From Shewanella profunda (lineage in GTDB: Bacteria > Pseudomonadota > Gammaproteobacteria > Enterobacterales > Shewanellaceae): a DNA stretch of 37,742 nucleotides. The notes under the pieces are model-generated. The model saw only the letters and a list, made by a program, of their open reading frames with translations, ran no database searches and was not told the origin of the DNA. Of this stretch, positions 31,583 through 37,742 are shown piece by piece (within the stretch, counting starts at the first letter, position 1; every line of letters starts with the position of its first letter). A program made the position numbers and the translations under genes. Where the stretch lies: contig NZ_JAKILG010000046.1 of NCBI RefSeq assembly GCF_023283765.1, positions 1 through 37,742 of the forward strand, in the 5' to 3' direction.

Positions 31583-32035
31583 TTAGGTGACTTCATGCAG
31601 TTTAAGAATCGCCAGCAGTTCTGCTGGTAACTCGGCCTTTTTGCCTGTTTTAAAGTTAAACATCACAGCGACTGAAGTACCTAACGTCGTCACTGCCTGC
31701 TGCTGTTTACTAAAAGCCTGATAATGCATGGTAAATCTATCGCTATGAATATCGCTAATGCTAACACTGACCAATAAGGTATCGGGGAAAGTCACTGGGC
31801 GTTTATAGCGAGCCTGATTTTCGCTGATCACTGGACCAATGCCTGATTTATAAAGGCTATCTAGTGGGAAGAGGCGATTAAAAAAGTCGATACGTGCAGT
31901 TTCAAAATAGCGGAAATACACCACATTATTCACGTGTTGCAGGGCATCCATTTCGCCCCAAGCGACGGGGATTTCGGTGACTATAGGATGCTGTGCGAGA
32001 AACTTTTCCATTATATTTTCCATTGCATTACCCAT
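31583..32035 (-). CDS. Acyl-CoA thioesterase, hotdog fold (second copy type)
   Basis: A 150-residue hotdog protein. The signature GEMDALQHVNNVVYFRYFE at about 27-45 carries the catalytic Asp and the H-V-N-N-V-x-Y-x-R-Y-F element of YbgC/FadM-like thioesterases. Three in-frame ATGs (32035, 32023, 32011) precede the conserved region, and none has a convincing Shine-Dalgarno, so the exact start is uncertain. Likely co-transcribed with the GNAT gene downstream; divergent from the GFA gene with 121 bp between. Confidence 0.88.
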   Translation of the reverse strand: MGNAMENIMEKFLAQHPIVTEIPVAWGEMDALQHVNNVVYFRYFETARIDFFNRLFPLDSLYKSGIGPVISENQARYKRPVTFPDTLLVSVSISDIHSDRFTMHYQAFSKQQQAVTTLGTSVAVMFNFKTGKKAELPAELLAILKLHEVT

Positions 32036-32156
32036 TGTAAAAACACTAGTTGAAACGCTCGTTTAAGAGGGCCAGACTAGCAGTATAAGGAGCGAGCGAC
32101 AAGCCTAAAACTGTGGACATTCGAGCTATAACATTAAGCGAAACAAGGAGTCTGGT

Positions 32157-32552
32157 GTGATTAAACAAGTCGGAAATACCCTTATTCAGCCAAAACATAA
32201 AGCCTCCTGCCATTGTGGTGCAGTGGTATTGGAGCTTTCATTGCCCAATGGCATCGAAAATCCACGGCGCTGCGATTGTTCTATCTGCCGCCGTAAAGGT
32301 GCAATTGTTGGCTCTGTGCCGCTAGCGGGGATTAAGATCCTCAAAGGTGAGGATGTGTTGAAGCTCTATGAATTCAATACCAAAACCGCTAAGCATTACT
32401 TCTGCTCCAACTGCGGTATTTACACCCATCACCAACGGCGTTCTAATCCCCATGAATATGGCTATAACATAGGTTGCCTAGAAGGAGTAAACCCATTTGA
32501 ATTGGAAAATGTGCCCACTAATGATGGTGTTAACCATCCTGCGGATCGTTAG
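32157..32552 (+). CDS. GFA / CENP-V-type zinc protein (formaldehyde-activating enzyme family)
   Basis: A 131-residue zinc protein of the GFA (glutathione-dependent formaldehyde-activating) superfamily. The zinc-binding cysteines are in place: SCHCGAV (about 18-24), CDCSICRRKG (38-47) and FCSNCGIYTHH (79-89). A GTG start at 32157 is supported by AAGGAG (32145-32150), 6 bp before it. The MerR regulator starts 3 bp after its stop, so the two are probably one transcript. Family members handle S-hydroxymethylglutathione or other small adducts; the actual substrate is not known. Confidence 0.9.
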   Translation: MIKQVGNTLIQPKHKASCHCGAVVLELSLPNGIENPRRCDCSICRRKGAIVGSVPLAGIKILKGEDVLKLYEFNTKTAKHYFCSNCGIYTHHQRRSNPHEYGYNIGCLEGVNPFELENVPTNDGVNHPADR

Positions 32553-32555
32553 ATT

Positions 32556-32912
32556 ATGAACATAGGTCAGTTTGCTGTGCTTACAGGAGTGTCGGCACAT
32601 ACGCTCAGATATTACGAGAAAATTGGCCTGCTGCGGTCTGTGGTGCGAAATGGTAGCGGGCACCGTGACTATGCGGCTAAGGAGGCTGAATGGATCGGGT
32701 TTATCAATCGCTTAAAAGAAACGGGCATGCCATTAAAGCAGATTTTGATTTATGCCGAGCTGCGTGCGAAAGGAGATGCCACGGCAGGTCAAAGACAGCT
32801 ATTGCTTGAGCAACATGCAACACAACTGGCCGAGCGGATTCGTCACGAGCAGGAGCATCTGGCTGCCCTCGAGCAAAAAATCCATTATTACCAAACTCAT
32901 TTCAGTGGCTAA
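32556..32912 (+). CDS. MerR-family regulator without cysteines
   Basis: A 118-residue MerR-type activator. The winged helix is at the N-terminus (MNIGQFAVLTGVSAHTLRYY, EKIGLLR), followed by a long dimerisation helix (about 78-112) rich in Glu, Gln and Leu. The protein has no cysteine, so it cannot sense metals or thiol oxidants through Cys in the way CueR, SoxR or NmlR do; another ligand is likely. Its probable target is the promoter at 33064-33094, where a palindrome sits inside a 19-bp spacer. That promoter serves the carboxymuconolactone decarboxylase gene. Confidence 0.92.
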   Translation: MNIGQFAVLTGVSAHTLRYYEKIGLLRSVVRNGSGHRDYAAKEAEWIGFINRLKETGMPLKQILIYAELRAKGDATAGQRQLLLEQHATQLAERIRHEQEHLAALEQKIHYYQTHFSG

Positions 32913-33063
32913 GTTCAGTCGCTAACGTCAGCGGTGAAGTGCTAATACACTTATGTTATTCACTTTTCCCTTTAACTCTTTCTTGCGCCGCTAACCAGAG
33001 GACTAAAACAGAGGGCAAGTTATACTGATACGCATTGCCTATGTCATTCATCAATAAAAACCA

Positions 33064-33094
33064 TTGACTTAGAGTTAACTCTAAGGCGTAAGCT
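33064..33094 (+). promoter_or_regulatory. MerR-type promoter with embedded palindromic operator
   Basis: The -35 TTGACT (33064-33069) and -10 TAAGCT (33089-33094) are separated by 19 bp. That over-long spacer is typical of MerR-activated promoters. Within it lies the perfect 18-bp palindrome CTTAGAGTTAACTCTAAG (33068-33085), which fits the general MerR operator form. The target gene starts 33 bp downstream. Confidence 0.88.
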
Positions 33095-33127
33095 GCCTGC
33101 TGTGGTCAAACCCAACAGGAGTCAAAG

Positions 33128-33514
33128 ATGAATAATCAAAGATATGTGCAGGGCTTAGCTAAGCTGAGCGAAATTGACGGTGAGGCTGGTGAGAAAGTGA
33201 TCCACAGTCTTGCTGATATTTGCCCTGACTTAGGAAAGTACATTATCGAATATCCTTTTGGGGATATTTATCAGCGTGAAGGGCTCGATCTCAAGACGCG
33301 GGAGCTAGTCACAGTCGCCGCGCTCACGGCGCTAGGGCATTGCCAGCCACAGTTGAACGTACATATTAATGGTGCGTTGAATGTCGGTTGTACGAGGCAG
33401 GAAATCGTCGAGGTGATATTGCAAATGTCTGTTTATGCTGGTTTCCCTGCTGCACTCAATGGCATGTTTGTCGCCAAAGCTGTATTTGCTGAGCGGGATT
33501 CGACTCAGGCTTAA
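33128..33514 (+). CDS. Carboxymuconolactone decarboxylase family protein
   Basis: A 128-residue all-helical protein of the CMD/AhpD superfamily. The core motif is seen as LKTRELVTVAALTALGHCQPQLNVHINGALNVGCTRQEIVEVI (about 55-97), with the conserved E and H positions. AhpD's redox CxxC is absent: only one Cys stands at that position (GHCQPQ), so thiol peroxidase activity of the AhpD type is unlikely. AGGAG lies 6 bp before the ATG. It is preceded by a MerR-type promoter and is probably activated by the adjacent MerR protein. Confidence 0.9.
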   Translation: MNNQRYVQGLAKLSEIDGEAGEKVIHSLADICPDLGKYIIEYPFGDIYQREGLDLKTRELVTVAALTALGHCQPQLNVHINGALNVGCTRQEIVEVILQMSVYAGFPAALNGMFVAKAVFAERDSTQA

Positions 33515-33699
33515 ACTGGCTGTCAGGTGCTGTAGGCTATCCATTTAGCGGCAAAGGAGGCCGTTTAACAAGTTTTGCTGGCGAACAGTTAAAGTTAGTC
33601 GCTACACTGGCTTGAGTGACATGAGTATTGTCATGGGATCTGCCCATTGTAGTGGCAAGTGTTGTGCGCCTTAATCTTTCAGCGGAATATAAAATAATA

Positions 33700-34806
33700 A
33701 TGAATTTAGGCCATTACATCGAATTTGTTCGCCACTATTTGCGGCAAATCATCTTACCTTCAGTTAGGGATATGCGTTTAGGTTTGGGAAAGTTATGGCG
33801 TCATTTACCCCAAGGGCTGGCTAGATTATCTTTTGCGCAAAAGTTGTATCTTATTGCTTTGATACTGGCTTTCAGTAGCGAGGCTATGGGAGTGGTCTCA
33901 GTGATTGCTGTTATAGCAATATCGATTGAGTTCTGGCCTGTGTTTGAGCGAGTTTGGCACAGTCTGGCGGGTAAGGCTGTGTTATTGCTGTTTTATGCCA
34001 TTATTGCCAACTTCGCCTTAGGTTGGTCTGGCGCGATAGTGAATGAAGTGGTGGGGGTATCGGCAAGCGACCTAGATTACACCCATAACTTGGCGATTTT
34101 ACTCTATATGCCCGCTTGGTTTTTGATGGTGAGCGCTATTGTGCTGCTGGCGTTGCAGTTAATTATCCCCATCTATTTAGTGTTGATTTTTTTGCTTAAA
34201 CCTTTGGGCGTCGAATCGTTACGGCTGACCTCCCATACCTCATTTCGTAAAACGACTTTTTTGATCCGTATCGTGTTAGCGTCTGTGGTGCTGTATCACT
34301 TGAGCCTGTTAATTGATTTAGAAACCCGTATTCAAACCTCGTTTGGTGATTTTGTTACGTCAACCCAACAGGCTTCTGAGGATGCTCCCACCGAGCCAAA
34401 GGCGGGACGGATACCGGATGCGACCGATGTGCTGACAGTGCCGATTGCAGAGCTGACTCAAGCTGCCCTTGATACCCAAGACGATAAACTGACCAACGAA
34501 CAGATGGAAAGTAACGCCGAAGACGTTAAAGAAGAAGAGGAACGTAAGAAAGCCTATGCGTCGGTGCGAACTCAATATCAGCATTTAGTGCGGCAATGGT
34601 TAGCTACGTTCGCTTTTACACTTGAAGCCAATAGTCGCTCGCGTTGTGAAAAGCCAGCTGAGTCGAATGTGATCGAATTAAATGATTACGAAATTTTGCA
34701 GATCACACCCGATAAAAACGCTGACTATGGCTATCGTTTTGAAGTGAAAAGGTGTATCTCTGCGGCGTTTCCGCTGGCAGCGAAGGATACAGGATCAGGC
34801 GAATAA
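33700..34806 (+). CDS. Multi-pass membrane protein of unknown function
   Basis: A 368-residue protein, taken from the ATG at 33700 rather than the TTG at 33628, because the first 24 codons lack any clear ribosome-binding site or conserved look. Five or so hydrophobic segments lie between about 48 and 210. A soluble C-terminal domain of about 140 residues follows. It holds a highly acidic and Lys-rich patch (EDVKEEEERKKAYASV, about 283-298) that may be a coiled coil, and ends in a small globular part. No family recognised. It stands alone; a short terminator follows. Confidence 0.75.
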   Translation: MNLGHYIEFVRHYLRQIILPSVRDMRLGLGKLWRHLPQGLARLSFAQKLYLIALILAFSSEAMGVVSVIAVIAISIEFWPVFERVWHSLAGKAVLLLFYAIIANFALGWSGAIVNEVVGVSASDLDYTHNLAILLYMPAWFLMVSAIVLLALQLIIPIYLVLIFLLKPLGVESLRLTSHTSFRKTTFLIRIVLASVVLYHLSLLIDLETRIQTSFGDFVTSTQQASEDAPTEPKAGRIPDATDVLTVPIAELTQAALDTQDDKLTNEQMESNAEDVKEEEERKKAYASVRTQYQHLVRQWLATFAFTLEANSRSRCEKPAESNVIELNDYEILQITPDKNADYGYRFEVKRCISAAFPLAAKDTGSGE

Positions 34807-34828
34807 AAAGCGACCATAAAGTCGCTTT
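34807..34828 (+). terminator. Terminator between the membrane-protein gene and mtnC
   Basis: AAAGCGAC pairs with GTCGCTTT around CATAAA. It is compact, lies between convergent genes, and has short A/T flanks on both sides so could serve either strand. Confidence 0.7.
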
Positions 34829-34875
34829 CATCTTGTGTGTTAAATCAGCTTAGGCTGAGTTATTCAACAATCGCG

Positions 34876-35556
34876 TTATTCAATCTGTAGCTCATCGAAG
34901 CTGCTGATTTTGCGGAAATCGCCAGTGCGCTGTTTGCTGTCACGAACCATTTGGCAGGTCATCATGCCCGCGGCTTCGGCAGCCTTTAATTCTTCAATCA
35001 CATCAGAGACAAACAGCACTTGTTTTGGGCTTAAGCTGATGGTGTTAAGGATGTTGCAGTAAGCTTGCTTATCTAATTTGTTGCCAGTACGGGTATCAAA
35101 ATGACCGTTAAACATCTCGGTTAAATCACCGCCATCGCTGTGACTAAATAATAATTTTTGAGCATCGACAGAGCCGGATGAAAAGCTGTAAATTCGCAGG
35201 TTTTGGGCGCTAAAACGCTTCACCGCTTCAATAAAGTCCGGAAAGATATGTCCCTTAAACTCACCATGGCCGTAACCTTGTTTCCAGATCAGTCCTTGCA
35301 GGGTTTTAAGCGGAGTGGCTTTACGGTCTTCGCTGACCCAGTGCTGCAAAATTGCCGTTACGCGGGCTAAGTCTGCATCGGGTTCTAGGGCAATATCTCG
35401 GGTATCACAGATACAGTTTTCAACTAATACATTGTGTTGGTTCTGCGCTAAAAAGTCTGGTAAGGCTTTGACAGAATAGGGGAATAGTACATCTTGGATA
35501 AAGTTTAGGTCTGTCGTGGTGCCCGCTGTGTCTACGACTATGGCTCTGATACCCAT
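34876..35556 (-). CDS. mtnC: Enolase-phosphatase E1 of methionine salvage
   Basis: A 226-residue HAD-family enzyme of the methionine salvage pathway. It enolises and dephosphorylates 2,3-diketo-5-methylthiopentyl-1-phosphate. The nucleophile motif is D-T-A-G-T-T (IVVDTAGTTTD, about 6-16), motif II FSSGS (about 122) and motif IV FVSDVIEELKAAEAAGM (about 174-190). The start at 35556 is chosen because MGIRAIVVDTAG is the family N-terminus; the six upstream codons in frame are not. No other mtn genes are beside it in this window. The conserved catalytic features are complete. Confidence 0.93.
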   Translation of the reverse strand: MGIRAIVVDTAGTTTDLNFIQDVLFPYSVKALPDFLAQNQHNVLVENCICDTRDIALEPDADLARVTAILQHWVSEDRKATPLKTLQGLIWKQGYGHGEFKGHIFPDFIEAVKRFSAQNLRIYSFSSGSVDAQKLLFSHSDGGDLTEMFNGHFDTRTGNKLDKQAYCNILNTISLSPKQVLFVSDVIEELKAAEAAGMMTCQMVRDSKQRTGDFRKISSFDELQIE

Positions 35557-35574
35557 AATGTTTTGATACTCCAC

Positions 35575-35937
35575 AATATGTTGGCTTGAAAATGCAACCC
35601 CGATCCTAAGCGTTATTGACTAAATTGGCTAGTCTATTTCACCTAAATGGGTGGACAGATTGTGCGCGGTATCACTAAGTGGTGTATCTCGAATTTGATA
35701 AATCTAGGAATTTTAATTGCTTACTGGTTTACTTCGCTGAAAACACTAGCTTAATGCAGGGTTTGATCTTGTTTTTTCAAGCAAAGTTTGTTGCCAGCAT
35801 AAGACTATGGTCTTAATAGCTAAGGGAAATTTAGGCTGTTATTGTAGCTAAAGCCACTTTTCTACCCGATATCTTCTATGTTGTGATTTTTAGGGGATGT
35901 GAGAAGTGTATTTCCCCAGTGAATAGAGAGATGTTAA
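35575..35937. other. Intergenic stretch with no recognised element
   Basis: About 360 bases between divergent mtnC and a small membrane-protein gene. I looked for hairpins with T-runs, palindromes and tRNA-like cloverleafs and saw none that stand out. It should hold the promoters of both flanking genes. Confidence 0.5.
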
Positions 35938-36372
35938 ATGAAATATTTACCCGCACTTGGCTTTGGGATCTTATTAGCTGTATTGAGTTTTGTCAGCTTT
36001 AACTTAGTTGCGAGTGCAGGCTATATGCTCGACATCCTTAAAGCTGCACCTAATATTACCGATAACAATTTGGAATACCTTTGGCTTGCCGCACACGATG
36101 CTAGTCTATTGATTTTACTATCAGGTTTAGTGCTTTATAGTTATCACCGACTTTTTCCTCGGCTTCCTTACGATTGGTTTACCGCCGTATTTATCCAAAT
36201 GCCACTCGGCTTGGCCGTTTTAGCTTTAGATGGCGTTTCCTTAAACTTACTTTCCTTTAAAGGTGTTGCGTTAACACTGACCACCTTTGCCGCCTCCTTT
36301 GGGGTACTGATTATTTTTTGGTTGCTTCAGCGTAGCGCTAAGCGTAATCAGGCCGCTTTTATCCAATCATAA
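35938..36372 (+). CDS. Four-helix membrane protein of unknown function
   Basis: A 144-residue protein with four membrane segments at about 5-27 (ALGFGILLAVLSFVSFNLVA), 50-66, 80-100 and 108-128 (ALTLTTFAASFGVLIIFWLL), and a short basic C-terminus (QRSAKRNQ). AGAGAG lies about 8 bp before the ATG. It has no recognised family signature. The hydrophilic loop after helix 1 (about 32-48, LKAAPNITDNNLEYLW) would be outside if the N-terminus is inside. Confidence 0.75.
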   Translation: MKYLPALGFGILLAVLSFVSFNLVASAGYMLDILKAAPNITDNNLEYLWLAAHDASLLILLSGLVLYSYHRLFPRLPYDWFTAVFIQMPLGLAVLALDGVSLNLLSFKGVALTLTTFAASFGVLIIFWLLQRSAKRNQAAFIQS

Positions 36373-36418
36373 TCAATATGGCTTTTGCCTAAGTGGTTAC
36401 CGTTTATTAGCGGCGAGA

Positions 36419-37033
36419 TCAGCGACCTTTACCGATATCACGTTGCGCCATATAGTGGGCTAATTGTGATGCATCGGTATTGGCGCTCGCACTTAAGCCG
36501 TTGAATACACCCTGTTGATCATCCATCGATTTATGTTGGCCCAGCTTTTCCTTCGCTTGAATCTCATCAATCACAATCTTAAAGCCGACTATGCCTTGTC
36601 GCAGTTTTTGCTGGTAGTCATCCGGCATAATTTGCTTATCTTGCAATAAGTTGGGCTCGTATTGCGCTACTAATCTGTCCAAAATGACTTGGGTTTCGGC
36701 ATCACTCAATAGGCTTGCGACGCCATAACAATGTACCGCCGCATAATTCCATGTGGGAACTGCAGGTTTAGCGTTATACCAAGTCGGGGAGATATAAGAG
36801 TGTGCACCGCTAAAAACCACTAATACCCGTTGGTTTTTTATCTCCTGCCAATGTGGGTTAGCCCGTGAAACATGACCATACAGTACGCCTTTCTCTCCCA
36901 CAGTTGCATCGAGTACAAAGGGAATGTGGGTCGCATTAAGTGAGCTTGAAACCATCAAACCAAAGCTGTTTTGCGTGATAAAACCTGTGATGGCCTGCTG
37001 ATCTGTCATCGCCATGTTCTTAGGGGTATACAT
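36419..37033 (-). CDS. PaiB-like FMN-binding split-barrel protein
   Basis: A 204-residue protein of the PaiB family (FMN-binding negative transcriptional regulator). It starts with the family's MYTPKNMAMTD and carries GLMVSSSLNATHIPF, LYGHVSRANPHW (about 52-63), VVFSGAHSYISPTWY (about 73-87) and VPTWNYAAVHCYG (about 92-104). These are the conserved PaiB blocks for flavin binding. AAGGAAG lies about 5 bp before the ATG. In Bacillus PaiB affects sporulation and protease genes; in proteobacteria its role is unclear, and the flavin-binding split barrel suggests an enzyme or redox sensor. Confidence 0.92.
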   Translation of the reverse strand: MYTPKNMAMTDQQAITGFITQNSFGLMVSSSLNATHIPFVLDATVGEKGVLYGHVSRANPHWQEIKNQRVLVVFSGAHSYISPTWYNAKPAVPTWNYAAVHCYGVASLLSDAETQVILDRLVAQYEPNLLQDKQIMPDDYQQKLRQGIVGFKIVIDEIQAKEKLGQHKSMDDQQGVFNGLSASANTDASQLAHYMAQRDIGKGR

Positions 37034-37389
37034 CGTCTTCCTTGGGTTTCAACATGAGTGAAGACGTTATATTACAAGGAAAAAGTTGGGAGTCGATAGG
37101 ATATTTAGAATGTTAGTTTGTGGCCTGACAGCTGTGGATGTTTTGCGATCAAATTTAGTTTGATGCTTATTAAAATATTTTATACCCAAAGATTAGGATC
37201 TAGCATCCCAGCGACTGGGTGAATTGTCATCTAGGATTTGAAAGTTTATGGATGATAGCTATGGTTAGTGAGTTGTTATGATATGAGTAATCTGTTTAAT
37301 CTTTACAAATTAATAACTTAATGTGTTTTTGTCGTAAGTAATAAGCCCGACTCATGGTCGGGCTTATACGTGAGGACGAGATCTAAAGA
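37034..37389. other. Intergenic stretch holding one strong hairpin
   Basis: About 355 AT-rich bases between the PaiB-like gene and the nuclease. Apart from a perfect 11-bp inverted repeat at 37341-37367, nothing is recognised. It should carry the PaiB-like gene's promoter next to 37034 on the minus strand. Confidence 0.5.
37341..37367 (-). terminator. Hairpin at the 3' end of the nuclease gene
   Basis: ATAAGCCCGAC (37341-37351) and GTCGGGCTTAT (37357-37367) are perfect complements around a 5-base loop. It lies 22 bp past the nuclease stop. No long T-run follows on the minus strand, so it may act as a weak terminator or as a transcript-end stabiliser. Confidence 0.65.
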
Positions 37390-37742
37390 TTAGTTACATG
37401 AGGCACTATAAATATCTGTTGCCCATTGTGGGTTATCAATAAACGGGTTGCGGTTGTGTTGTAGCTCATAAACGCGATTATTGCGGCGACGTTCCCAGTA
37501 ACTCACAGGATCTTGGATATGCCAGCCTAACAAGGTACAGAGATCGCCGAGTAGCGGTTCACCTTCACCCGTCATACCTTTGGCTATGCTCAAGTCTGGA
37601 GTTCCACTGTTATCCCCACCTTGATAACGTACATATATGGACACCTCGAATAGATCAACCACTTTTTGAGTAACAGAAAGTAATACTGCGTACGTATATC
37701 CGACCTGTTTGTGAGAATCTTTGTTCTCTGGCCTTAATGAGA
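37390..37742 (-). CDS. Endonuclease I (EndA/NucM) family nuclease, C-terminal part
   Basis: The last 116 residues of a larger protein whose start lies beyond the right edge. The frame stays open from 37662 to 37742 without a stop (SLRPENKDSHKQVGYTYAVL and on), so the GTG at 37660-37662 is internal. The C-terminal region (about 53-115 of the part seen) has the EndA/NucM pattern: TLLGWHIQDPVSYWERRRNN, then RVYELQHNRNPFIDNPQWATDIY. In this family E-R-R-R-N-x-x-V/I and N-R-N-P-F-I/V-D-H/N-P follow the catalytic H-N-H-like core, which is not in the window. Such nucleases are secreted or periplasmic. Whether a lamin-tail or other domain precedes it cannot be seen. Confidence 0.85.
   Translation of the reverse strand, partial: SLRPENKDSHKQVGYTYAVLLSVTQKVVDLFEVSIYVRYQGGDNSGTPDLSIAKGMTGEGEPLLGDLCTLLGWHIQDPVSYWERRRNNRVYELQHNRNPFIDNPQWATDIYSASCN

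Noticed and set aside
29331..32035. The two hotdog thioesterases as a duplication flanking an inserted element
   Set aside because: They lie on opposite strands and share only the family motif, so they are not recent copies and do not mark insertion ends.
1..37742. CRISPR array
   Set aside because: The regular repeats seen are attC sites of differing sequence and the 7-bp tandem repeat; no direct repeats with unique spacers of fixed length occur.
1..37742. tRNA or rRNA genes, insertion sequences, prophage genes
   Set aside because: No tRNA cloverleaf with TTCRA arm, no rRNA stretch, no transposase and no phage structural gene was recognised on either strand.

Overview
The window looks like chromosome of a Shewanella-type gammaproteobacterium. 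The grounds are the integron integrase N-terminus, the sucrose phosphorylase/TonB-receptor sugar cluster, the enolase-phosphatase MtnC and the general style of the proteins. This is a judgement from protein resemblance; no search was run. Most of the window is ordinary chromosome. The two accessory parts are an integron at the left edge and an AT-rich patch near 29.7-31.2 kb.

Left end (1-3203): the head of a chromosomal integron. The first 26 codons of the integrase run off the left edge on the minus strand. A LexA-type box sits just upstream, followed by an attI region rich in GCGCGTTT motifs and five plus-strand gene cassettes, each closed by an attC site. For every cassette the first six bases (TTRRRY-type) are the exact complement of the R'' box at its own end, which fixes all the boundaries. 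Cargo: a secreted SIMPL-domain protein, a small membrane protein, two unrecognised proteins and a SUKH/SMI1-like small acidic protein. After the last attC the array stops and a short GC-rich hairpin region leads into the chromosome.

3.5-7.3 kb (minus): an apparent four-gene operon, KdpD-like sensor kinase (no N-terminal KdpD/Usp part), KdpE-like regulator, KtrA and KtrB. A Kdp-type two-component system is thus attached to a Ktr potassium uptake system. Then come a pirin (minus) and an NlpC/P60 lipoprotein (plus).

9.3-17.2 kb: a sucrose regulon with LacI-type ScrR, sucrose phosphorylase ScrP (minus), MFS permease ScrT, a TonB-dependent outer-membrane receptor and fructokinase ScrK. Two identical perfect 18-bp palindromes lie in the scrP/scrT divergent region and before the receptor, and are the likely ScrR operators. 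Sucrose would cross the outer membrane through the receptor and the inner membrane through ScrT, be split by ScrP to glucose-1-phosphate plus fructose, and the fructose be phosphorylated by ScrK.

17.4-29.7 kb: mogA; a small PspB-shaped membrane protein; a minus-strand operon of secreted alpha/beta-hydrolase peptidase plus NatAB-like ABC-2 exporter; divergently a YtrA-type GntR regulator with its own ABC exporter; a long-chain acyl-CoA synthetase; a large secreted MORN/YwqK-repeat protein; a 7-bp tandem repeat; and a hotdog thioesterase.

29.8-37.7 kb: a small secreted-protein gene broken by three frameshifts, an AT-rich orphan membrane protein, a GNAT protein and a second thioesterase (minus), a GFA-MerR-carboxymuconolactone decarboxylase module with a clear MerR-type promoter, two unknown membrane proteins, mtnC, a PaiB-like flavin-binding protein, and the C-terminal part of an endonuclease I family nuclease running off the right edge.
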